Below, piece by piece: positions 1 to 5,823 of a stretch of 8,846 nucleotides of DNA; within the stretch, counting starts at the first letter, position 1; every line of letters begins with the position of its first letter. This DNA is from Clostridiales bacterium (lineage in GTDB: Bacteria; Bacillota; Clostridia; Oscillospirales; Oscillospiraceae). Both the position numbers and the translations under genes were made by a program. The notes under the pieces are model-generated. The model searched no databases. It saw nothing but the letters and a program-made list of their open reading frames with translations, and was not told the origin of the DNA. The stretch covers positions 1-8,846 of the forward strand of contig JAJQET010000087.1 in NCBI GenBank assembly GCA_021201515.1. Direction: 5' to 3'.

Positions 1-1440
1 CAGAACACTCCCTACTTCTACCGCCCCCGGGGGCGGGTCCCTCAGCGCACTATCACCCCTCACATCTACCACTCCAGCACGCCCCCCACCAGCAAATACT
101 CCTACTGGATGTTCCGGAAGGACTGGATGGCTACCTGGAGCAAGCACAACACCCTGACGCTACGGAAGGTTACCCGCACCTTCCATTTGAAGCGGGAGCT
201 GCTCTACGCTGCATCGCTGTATCGAAGAACCCAGGACAAACAGGTGGCCCGGAGGGGGCTGTGGCTGCGGCTGCTCTACTGGCTTACAAAGCCTTATTAT
301 GAGAAGAAGCACATCTGGGTGACCTTCGATAAGCAGTATAAGGCCGGGGACAACGGCGAATATATGTACCAGTACTGCCGGAAAAACCACAGCGACCAGG
401 TGGAGATCTACTACACCCTGCGCAAGGAGGCCCCGGATTATCAGCGCATGGTGCGGGAGGACAAGAAGCATATCCTGGTCTACGGGACGATTCGCTGCCA
501 GCTCATCAGCCTGATGGCGGAGGTGCTGCTGGCCACCCACGCCAACATTGCCGCCCAGTACAACCCCGCCCCGACGTACAACGTGTTCACCAAAGATTTG
601 CAGCGGGGGGACGTGGTCTGCATCCAGCACGGCCTGACCATCCAGAAGATCGCCCAGTACCAGAACCGGGTGTTCGACAACACGAAGCTGTACTGCTGCG
701 CCTCGCCCTATGAGATCAAGAACCTGAGCCACCCCTTCTACAGCTACAAGCCGGAGACGCTGAAGCTGGTGGGCATCGCCCGTTACGACGGTTTGAAGAG
801 CAGGGACCAGAAAATCATCCTGATCACCCCCTCCTGGCGGCGCAACGTGGTCAACTCCAGCGTGGCCAACATCCGCAAGACCCACAACAACAACTTCAAG
901 GGCAGCGCCTATTTCCGCATTTACAACAGCCTGATCAACGACGAGACGCTGATCGCCCGCGCCAAAGCCTGCGGCTACCGCATCATCTACCTGCTGCACC
1001 CGGCCATGAGCGCCCAGATTGACGACTTTGACCGCAACGACTATGTGGAGCTGGTGCCCGCCACCGGCGACGTCAGCTATGAGAAGATTCTGTGCGAGTC
1101 CAGCCTGATGGTGACCGACTATTCCGGCGTCCAGTTTGACTTCGCCTATATGCGCAAGCCGCTGATTTACTACCATCCCAAGGAGCTGCCGCCCCACTAT
1201 GACGAGGGCGGGCTGATTTACAGCACCATGGGCTTCGGCCCCATCTGCACCAACCATCAGGAGATCGTGAAGGCCCTCTGCGACGCCATGGAGCGGGGCT
1301 GCAACATGGAGGAGGAGTATGTGCGCCGGGCGGACGACTTCTTCGCTTACGATGACCACAACAACTGTGAGCGCATTTACAACGCCATTCAGGATTACTG
1401 CCAGGGCAAGCAGAAGGCTCGAACGGCTGACAACGCCTGA
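1..1440 (+). CDS. CDP-glycerol/CDP-polyol phosphotransferase domain protein, 5'-truncated by window
   Basis: The frame is open from base 1, so 479 C-terminal residues are visible and the real start lies upstream. The ATG at 109 has no Shine-Dalgarno sequence and sits inside coding-like sequence. Residues about 100-466 match the CDP-glycerol:glycerophosphate glycerophosphotransferase family (TagB/TagF, teichoic acid synthesis). Visible motifs, in order, are QHG (209-211), ARYDG (about 260-264), TPSWRR (about 276-281), LLHP (331-334) and TDYSGVQFDFA (372-382), the usual nucleotide-polyol binding block. The His residues in QHG and LHP correspond to the family's conserved histidines. Known family role: transfer of glycerol- or ribitol-phosphate from its CDP form to a membrane-linked glycan at the cytoplasmic face. 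The first ~100 visible residues are basic and aromatic with no domain I recognise; an upstream glycosyltransferase domain is possible. The substrate polyol cannot be read from the sequence. The gene ends 48 nt before the epimerase gene, so the two probably share a transcript. Confidence 0.85.
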   Translation, partial: QNTPYFYRPRGRVPQRTITPHIYHSSTPPTSKYSYWMFRKDWMATWSKHNTLTLRKVTRTFHLKRELLYAASLYRRTQDKQVARRGLWLRLLYWLTKPYYEKKHIWVTFDKQYKAGDNGEYMYQYCRKNHSDQVEIYYTLRKEAPDYQRMVREDKKHILVYGTIRCQLISLMAEVLLATHANIAAQYNPAPTYNVFTKDLQRGDVVCIQHGLTIQKIAQYQNRVFDNTKLYCCASPYEIKNLSHPFYSYKPETLKLVGIARYDGLKSRDQKIILITPSWRRNVVNSSVANIRKTHNNNFKGSAYFRIYNSLINDETLIARAKACGYRIIYLLHPAMSAQIDDFDRNDYVELVPATGDVSYEKILCESSLMVTDYSGVQFDFAYMRKPLIYYHPKELPPHYDEGGLIYSTMGFGPICTNHQEIVKALCDAMERGCNMEEEYVRRADDFFAYDDHNNCERIYNAIQDYCQGKQKARTADNA

Positions 1441-1488
1441 TGCCGCTGTGCCCAACCGACAGACGGAACAGGGAGGAACAACAAAGCT

Positions 1489-2544
1489 ATGTGGCTGGAG
1501 AATCCGGTATTTCGGGAAGATTTGGAGCGCTTTGCCGCCCAGGAGCAGATTCCCTGGCAGAAGCTGCGGGGAAAGACGGTGTATCTCACCGGCGGCACCG
1601 GGCTGATCGGCTCCACGCTGACCAGCGGCCTGCTGTACGCCAATCAGGTGCATGGGCTTGACCTGACGCTGGTGCTGCTGGTGCGGGATGAGGAGCGGGC
1701 CAGGAGGCAGTTCGCCGCCCAGCTCCGGGACAGCGACGCCCTCCAGATGGTGGAGGGCACGGTGGGGCAGCTGCCCGCCCTCACCATTCCCATCGACTAT
1801 TTCATCCACGGAGCCAGCCCCACCGCCAGCGCCTATTTTGTGGAACATCCGGTGGAGACCATCTCCACCGCCGTAAACGGCACCGGCAACCTGCTGGCGA
1901 TGGCGAAGGACAAGGGGGCGAAGGGCTTTGTCTACCTGTCCAGCATGGAGGCCTACGGGACGGTTCGGACGGAGCAGCCCCTGTCCGAGGAGGATGTGGG
2001 CTACCTGAATCCCCTGGTGGTCCGCAACTGCTATCCGGAGAGCAAGCGGCTCTGCGAGGCCATGTGCGCGGCCTACGCCAGCGAGTATGGCATGAACGCG
2101 AAAAGCGTCCGCCTGGCCCAGACCTTCGGCCCCGGCGTGGCGGCGAATGACCGGCGGGTCTTTGCGGAGTTCGGTCGGTGCGCGGTCAACCGGCAGGACA
2201 TCGTCCTCCAGACCGAGGGGAAGAGCAAGCATTGCTACGTCTACACCATGGACGCCGCCAGCGGCATCCTGACCGCCCTGCTCCTGGGGGAGCCTGGCCG
2301 AACCTATAACGTGGCCAACCCCGCCACCTATTCCTCCATCCGGGAGATGGCGGACATGGTGGCCCGGGAACTGGCAAACGGCGAGATCGGGGTAAAAATC
2401 GCCGCCACGGAGGAGAGCAGGCGGAAATATCCTGCAGATCATTTCCTCAACCTGCAAAGCGACGCGTTGAACGCCCTGGGCTGGACGCCCACCGTGGGGC
2501 TGGCGGATATGTTCCGCAGGATGCTGGCTTCTGCCGAACTGTGA
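1489..2544 (+). CDS. NAD(P)-dependent epimerase/dehydratase (extended SDR family)
   Basis: This 351-residue cytoplasmic protein has the extended short-chain dehydrogenase fold used by nucleotide-sugar epimerases and dehydratases. The Rossmann dinucleotide-binding motif TGGTGLIGS is at 34-42 (G35, G38, G41). The active site is visible as YLSSMEAYG (149-157), with the catalytic Ser region at 151-152, and as YPESK (Tyr182, Lys186). HGAS (107-110) is the expected mid-sheet motif. The length is typical of UDP/dTDP/GDP-sugar epimerases, 4,6-dehydratases and UDP-glucuronate decarboxylases. The ATG at 1489 is preceded by GGGAGGA at 1471-1477 (11-nt spacing). About 20 residues precede the first beta strand, slightly more than usual, but no better start is seen. 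Context next to a CDP-polyol transferase suggests that it makes or modifies an activated sugar or sugar derivative for the same surface polymer. The exact reaction cannot be assigned from these motifs. Confidence 0.88.
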   Translation: MWLENPVFREDLERFAAQEQIPWQKLRGKTVYLTGGTGLIGSTLTSGLLYANQVHGLDLTLVLLVRDEERARRQFAAQLRDSDALQMVEGTVGQLPALTIPIDYFIHGASPTASAYFVEHPVETISTAVNGTGNLLAMAKDKGAKGFVYLSSMEAYGTVRTEQPLSEEDVGYLNPLVVRNCYPESKRLCEAMCAAYASEYGMNAKSVRLAQTFGPGVAANDRRVFAEFGRCAVNRQDIVLQTEGKSKHCYVYTMDAASGILTALLLGEPGRTYNVANPATYSSIREMADMVARELANGEIGVKIAATEESRRKYPADHFLNLQSDALNALGWTPTVGLADMFRRMLASAEL

Positions 2545-2586
2545 GAGAGACGGACAGCGCCCGCTGCCGGGAAAACTGCACATATA

Positions 2587-2624
2587 AAAAACGAGGTCAG
2601 GGACATTTCCCTGACCTCGTTTTT
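2587..2624. terminator. bidirectional intrinsic terminator between convergent genes
   Basis: Perfect inverted repeat: bases 2587-2603 pair with 2608-2624, giving a 17-bp stem with a 4-base CATT loop. The stem core is GC-rich (CGAGGTCAGGGA), flanked by an A run on the left and a T run on the right, so both strands read as hairpin plus U tract. It lies 42 bases after the epimerase stop and 28 bases after the stop of the convergent GH25 gene. The remainder of 2545-2652 shows no gene. Confidence 0.95.
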
Positions 2625-2652
2625 ATGTGTCGGCTTTAGTTTGTCGCTTCAG

Positions 2653-5544
2653 TTACTGGGCGCAAATGCTCAGCCCAGCGGCGTCATAACCGCTGGTGAA
2701 TACGGTCCCGCTGGCGTTGACGCACCGCACCGTGTAGGCGTAGGTGACGCCGGCCTCGGCGGTGGTGTCGGTGTAGCTGGTGGCGCTGGTGGTGCCTACC
2801 CGTTTCCAGGAGCCGCCGGATACCTTCCGGTATACCCAATAGCGCTCCGCCCCGTTCACGGCGTTCCATTCCACGGTCACGCCCCTGGCGGTGTTGGACA
2901 CGCCGGTCAGCACAGGGGTATCCACATAGGCGATGGTCAGTCCGGCGGTGTCATAGCCGCCGGTGAAGGCTGCGCCGTCGGCGGTGACGCACCGGACGGT
3001 GTAGGTATAGGTAACGCCTGCTTCGGCGGTGGTGTCCGTGAAGCCGGTGGAGGCGGTATCCCCCAGGGTTTTCCAGGAGGAACTGCCGTCTGCCTTCCGG
3101 AACACCCGGTACTGCTCCGCACCGTCCACAGCCTCCCAGCTCACCTTGACGCCGGAGGCGGTGCCCTGCACAGAGGATAGGGCGGGGGCGTCCACATAGG
3201 TCATGGTTAGCCCGGCAGCGTCATAGCCGCTGACAAACATGGTCCCGTCGGCGCTGACGCACCGGACGGTGTAGGTATAGGTGACGCCGGCCTCGGCGGT
3301 GGTGTCGGTGCAGGAGGTGGCGGAGGTAGTGCTCACCCGGCTCCAGGAGCCGCCCTCCACCTTCCGGTACACCCAGTAGCGCTCCGCCCCGTCTACGGCC
3401 TCCCAGCTCACTCTGACGCCGGAGGAGGAGCCCTGCAGGTCGGACAGAACGGGGGTGGCCACATAGGAGATGGTCAGCCCGACGGTGTCATAGCCGCTGG
3501 TGAACATGGTCCCGTCGGCGGTGACGCACCGGACGGTGTAGGTATAGGTGACGCCGGCCTCGGCGGTGGTGTCGGTGCAGGAGGTGGCGGAGGTAGTGCT
3601 CACCCGGCTCCAGGAGCCGCCCTCCACCTTCCGGTACACCCAGTAGCGCTCCGCCCCGTCTACGGCCTCCCAGCTCACTCTGACGCCGGAGGAGGAGCCC
3701 TGCAGGTCGGACAGAACGGGGGTGGCCACATAGGAGATGGTCAGCCCGACGGTGTCATAGCCGCTGGTGAACATGGTCCCGTCGGCGGTGACGCACCGGA
3801 CGGTGTAGGTATAGGTGACGCCGGCCTCGGCGGTGGTATCGGTGAAGCTGGTGGAGGTGGTATTCCCCAGGGTTTTCCAGGAGGAGCTGCCATCTGCCTT
3901 CCGGAACACCCGGTACAGCTCCGCCCCGTCTACGGCGTTCCAGCTCACCTTGACGCCGGAGGCGGAGCCCTGCAGGGCGGACAGGACGGGGGCGTTCACA
4001 TAGGTGATGGTGGTGCCGGTGGAGTCAAAGTTGCTGATCAGGTTCCCCTCCTCGTCCACGCAGCAGACGGAGTAGACGTAGGTGGTGCCGGTCTCGGCGG
4101 TGGTGTCGGTGTAGCTGGTGGCGTCAGTGTCAGTCAGCGTCTCCCAGGAGCCGCCGTCCACCTTCCGCATCACCCGATAGATGGTCGCGCCCTCCACCGC
4201 GTCCCAGGTCAGATTCACCCCGCTGTCGGTTCCTTCCACGCAGGACAGGGCGGGGGCGGACAGGGTAGAGGATGATGAGGCGGTCAGGGAAGCAACCGTA
4301 AAGCTGGATTCCGCCACGGTGACGGTTCCGCTGTCGGTGGTGGACTCCACCTGGCAGGTGTAGGTTTCGCCGCCCGTCAGCAGGTCGGTGTCTGGGATGA
4401 AGCCCAGGGACGCCAGCTCATAGCTGGTGCCGTTAGGGGCGGCTGACGCGGTCTGCACAGCGGCGCCGTCCGCGTCCAGGATGCTGGCGGTGACCTCAGT
4501 GATGACTTCGCTGCTGGAAATGATGCCGGAAATGGGGTCGCTGCCCACATTGTCGTCGGAGGGCAGGCAGGCGTTGGCGATTTCTGCCGTGGAGGAGTCG
4601 GAGAAGGGCAGCCCCATGGCATAGTCGCAGTCCACATTGCCGGAAATGCCGCTGACGGAGCCTGCACTGCTGTACTGCCAATAGGAGTAGCTGCCGGTGT
4701 ATGTACAGGAGGTGCTCCACTGGGCCACCCAGCGGTCCCACTGGTCATAGGTGTCGCTGGTCAGGTAGGTGGTCCACCAGTTCTGATTGGCGTAAATGCC
4801 CGCCTCATAGCCCGCATCCTCGATGGTGGTGCAGAACACCTCTGCGTTGGCCAGAATCTCCTCCTCGCTGCAGGCGGAGGAGATGGAGGAGTCCTCCAGG
4901 TCCAGATAGACCGGCAGGCTGGGCGTGTGGCCCTCCAGCAGACGGAGGACGTGCTGCGCCTCGCTCTCGGCCCCGGTAGTGGTGGTTGCGTAGGAATAGA
5001 GGTAGACGCCGTAGGGGATGCCCAGCCGCTCGCAGGCTTCCACATTGGCCTCAAAATAGGCATCGTCCTGGTCGGTCAGATTGCTGCCGTAGCCGCAGCG
5101 GATGATGACGAAGGAAACGCTGCCGCGGACAGTGTCCCAGTCGATGTCCCCCTGATATTTGGACACGTCGACGCCGAAGGCCACCCCGGCGGATTCAGTG
5201 TCAGTATCAGCGTCAGTGTCGGTGTCGGCATCAGCGTCGTCGTCAGAGATGACCATGATGCCGCCTTCCGCGTTACCGCTTTCAGGCTCCACCGGCTGAC
5301 CGTCCTGATAGCGCCAGCTGTTCATATCCTCCTCCCCGTTGGCGGTGACCAGCAGGCCGTCCAGGTCGTAGACAAGCGCGGACTCCGAATCGGCGTCCGA
5401 TACGCCTTCCGTTGCAGCTTGGGACGCCGTTTCCGCGTCGTCTGTACCGGTTCCCTCCGCCGCAAATGCGGAGCCGACCAGGGTAACAACCATAATAAGG
5501 GCCAGCGCGAGGGAAATAAACTGTTTGGGGATCTTGAGACTCAT
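2653..5544 (-). CDS. secreted GH25 muramidase (lysozyme) with six C-terminal FN3-like repeats
   Basis: A 963-residue exported protein, predicted to hydrolyse the MurNAc-GlcNAc beta-1,4 bond of peptidoglycan. Residues 1-28 are a signal peptide (Lys-rich start, hydrophobic core, AFA before the probable cleavage site). Residues 101-116 are an Asp/Ala/Thr linker. The GH25 domain spans about 120-312: GVDVSKYQG (124-132, Asp126), VIIRCGYG, PVYLDLED (211-218, Asp215 and catalytic Glu217), YWQYSS (288-293) and VDCDYA (304-309). Residues 311-429 contain a probable beta-rich segment of unknown family. Six FN3-like repeats follow at 430-517, 518-607, 608-696, 697-785, 786-875 and 876-963. There is no LPXTG, SLH or choline-binding module and no C-terminal membrane segment, so it is either released or held by an unrecognised part. 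The ATG at 5544 was chosen because AAGGAGGT precedes it and the signal peptide begins there; the in-frame ATG at 5637 falls within the promoter. Its role could be wall remodelling or attack on neighbours; phage endolysin is unlikely given the signal peptide and lack of phage genes. Confidence 0.93.
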   Translation of the reverse strand: MSLKIPKQFISLALALIMVVTLVGSAFAAEGTGTDDAETASQAATEGVSDADSESALVYDLDGLLVTANGEEDMNSWRYQDGQPVEPESGNAEGGIMVISDDDADADTDTDADTDTESAGVAFGVDVSKYQGDIDWDTVRGSVSFVIIRCGYGSNLTDQDDAYFEANVEACERLGIPYGVYLYSYATTTTGAESEAQHVLRLLEGHTPSLPVYLDLEDSSISSACSEEEILANAEVFCTTIEDAGYEAGIYANQNWWTTYLTSDTYDQWDRWVAQWSTSCTYTGSYSYWQYSSAGSVSGISGNVDCDYAMGLPFSDSSTAEIANACLPSDDNVGSDPISGIISSSEVITEVTASILDADGAAVQTASAAPNGTSYELASLGFIPDTDLLTGGETYTCQVESTTDSGTVTVAESSFTVASLTASSSSTLSAPALSCVEGTDSGVNLTWDAVEGATIYRVMRKVDGGSWETLTDTDATSYTDTTAETGTTYVYSVCCVDEEGNLISNFDSTGTTITYVNAPVLSALQGSASGVKVSWNAVDGAELYRVFRKADGSSSWKTLGNTTSTSFTDTTAEAGVTYTYTVRCVTADGTMFTSGYDTVGLTISYVATPVLSDLQGSSSGVRVSWEAVDGAERYWVYRKVEGGSWSRVSTTSATSCTDTTAEAGVTYTYTVRCVTADGTMFTSGYDTVGLTISYVATPVLSDLQGSSSGVRVSWEAVDGAERYWVYRKVEGGSWSRVSTTSATSCTDTTAEAGVTYTYTVRCVSADGTMFVSGYDAAGLTMTYVDAPALSSVQGTASGVKVSWEAVDGAEQYRVFRKADGSSSWKTLGDTASTGFTDTTAEAGVTYTYTVRCVTADGAAFTGGYDTAGLTIAYVDTPVLTGVSNTARGVTVEWNAVNGAERYWVYRKVSGGSWKRVGTTSATSYTDTTAEAGVTYAYTVRCVNASGTVFTSGYDAAGLSICAQ
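2656..4257 (-). repeat. six tandem FN3-like repeats within the GH25 gene
   Basis: Six units of 88, 90, 89, 89, 90 and 88 residues, in coding order at 4257-3994, 3993-3724, 3723-3457, 3456-3190, 3189-2920 and 2919-2656. Each has the pattern (A/T)PxLS...W(D/N/E)AVxGAxxYxVxRK...SWxxL/V...TDTTAExGxTYxYxV, typical of a fibronectin type III beta-sandwich. Units 2 and 5 share the FRKADGSSSWKTLG form; units 3, 4 and 6 share the YWVYRKVxGGSW form. Unit 1 is the most diverged. Such arrays usually act as spacers or carbohydrate/surface-binding modules; which applies here is not visible. Confidence 0.9.
3255..3837 (-). repeat. perfect 316-bp direct repeat (period 267 bp) spanning FN3 units 3 and 4
   Basis: Bases 3255-3570 and 3522-3837 read identically at an offset of 267 bp (89 codons); the two copies overlap by 49 bp. 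Identity breaks at 3254/3521 (C versus G) and at 3571/3838 (G versus A). The absence of even synonymous differences points to a recent duplication or to gene conversion. The offset preserves the reading frame, so gain or loss of one unit would leave the protein in frame. Confidence 0.93.
5197..5244 (-). repeat. low-complexity Asp/Ala/Thr linker with short-period DNA repeat
   Basis: Codons 101-116 of the GH25 protein read DDDADADTDTDADTDT, encoded by near-repeating 6-bp units (GAC/GAT alternating with ACT/ACC/GCT/GCC codons). It sits immediately before the GH25 domain and probably acts as a flexible, acidic linker. The DNA could vary in length by slippage in 6-bp steps without a frameshift. 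Confidence 0.75.
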
Positions 5545-5548
5545 AGGT

Positions 5549-5556
5549 ACCTCCTT
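5549..5556 (-). promoter_or_regulatory. ribosome binding site deciding the GH25 start
   Basis: On the minus strand AAGGAGGT lies 4-5 bases upstream of the ATG at 5544. It fixes the start at the MSLKIPKQ signal peptide rather than at the longer in-frame ATG at 5637, which overlaps the -35 element and has no such site. Confidence 0.92.
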
Positions 5557-5558
5557 GA

Positions 5559-5583
5559 TGTGCGATGATGGGTGTGCGATGAT
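5559..5583 (-). repeat. 11-bp direct repeat in the GH25 5' leader
   Basis: TGTGCGATGAT (plus strand) occurs at 5559-5569 and again at 5573-5583, a period of 14 bp, between the predicted transcription start and the ribosome binding site. It could be a duplication scar or a binding site for a protein or RNA; there is no direct sign of function. Confidence 0.55.
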
Positions 5584-5608
5584 AGGTAGAAGGGCCGAAT
5601 CAAGGCAC

Positions 5609-5637
5609 AGTATAACATATTGCCGCCGTTTGCGCAA
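5609..5637 (-). promoter_or_regulatory. promoter for the GH25 gene
   Basis: On the minus strand, -35 TTGCGC (5632-5637), a 17-base spacer and -10 TATACT (5609-5614), preceded by TG one base upstream (TGTTATACT), an extended -10. This sigma-A-type promoter would start transcription near 5602 and give a leader of about 58 nt before the ATG. Confidence 0.75.
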
Positions 5638-5639
5638 CC

Positions 5640-5664
5640 ATTTTCGGGAAAATCAGCATGATTT
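5640..5664. promoter_or_regulatory. nested dyads between divergent promoters, candidate operator
   Basis: Two overlapping inverted repeats: ATTTTC-GG-GAAAAT (5640-5653) and AAATCA-GCA-TGATTT (5650-5664). They lie 3 bases beyond the -35 element of the GH25 promoter and about 70 bases upstream of the exporter -35. The block is AT-rich against a GC-rich background. The position suits a regulator binding site, but both arms are only 6 bp and no regulator gene is in the window. Confidence 0.4.
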
Positions 5665-5732
5665 GGATAAAATTGGAAAGCAGAGCGGCCTCTCCCCGCC
5701 GCCGATTTTCGACCCGCCGCATCATTTGACGG

Positions 5733-5761
5733 TTGATTGCAGGCGAAAGAAGTGCTAAAAT
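5733..5761 (+). promoter_or_regulatory. promoter for the ABC exporter operon
   Basis: -35 TTGATT (5733-5738), a 17-base spacer and -10 TAAAAT (5756-5761) with an upstream TG (TGCTAAAAT), an extended -10. Transcription would start near 5768, leaving a leader of about 56 nt. A TTGACG at 5726-5731 looks better as a hexamer but would give a 24-base spacer. Confidence 0.72.
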
Positions 5762-5772
5762 AAGCGGGTATG

Positions 5773-5800
5773 CGGCGCGGCTGAGGGAGAGACGGCGCCG
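5773..5800 (+). promoter_or_regulatory. GC-rich inverted repeat in the exporter 5' leader
   Basis: CGGCGC (5773-5778) can pair with GCGCCG (5795-5800) around a 16-base loop, a few bases after the predicted transcription start and upstream of the ribosome binding site (AGAGGAGGT, 5808-5816). The right part, CGGCGCCG (5793-5800), is also a palindrome on its own. No U tract follows, so it is not a terminator; a role in mRNA stability or translation is possible but unproven. Confidence 0.35.
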
Positions 5801-5823
5801 ACAGGAAAGAGGAGGTATCCGCG

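Noticed and set aside
109..1440. ATG at 109 as the true start of the CDP-polyol transferase gene
   Set aside because: No Shine-Dalgarno sequence precedes it and the frame stays open to base 1, so the gene most likely begins before the window.
160..2583. 807-codon open frame on the minus strand antisense to the first two genes
   Set aside because: Its translation is rich in His, Gln, Gly, Val and Pro without any domain, it covers two convincing plus-strand genes and it has no good ribosome binding site. It is a by-product of GC-rich codon use that leaves few antisense stops.
2641..3180. 179-codon plus-strand frame opposite the FN3 repeats
   Set aside because: Gly/Ala/Val-rich shadow of the repeat-coding strand with no family features.
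3190..3837. CRISPR-like or mobile repeat array
   Set aside because: The 267-bp period is a whole number of codons and the repeats lie inside one reading frame as FN3 units, with no short repeat/unique spacer pattern.
2653..5544. Phage endolysin or prophage remnant
   Set aside because: The GH25 protein has a signal peptide and FN3 array, its own promoter and terminator, and no holin, tail or integrase genes nearby.
4927..5568. 213-codon plus-strand frame opposite the GH25 domain
   Set aside because: Val/Gly/Ala-rich antisense shadow; the opposite strand carries a clear catalytic domain and signal peptide.
5545..5637. Longer GH25 protein starting at the ATG at 5637
   Set aside because: This start overlaps the -35 element, lacks a ribosome binding site and would bury the signal peptide behind 31 extra residues.
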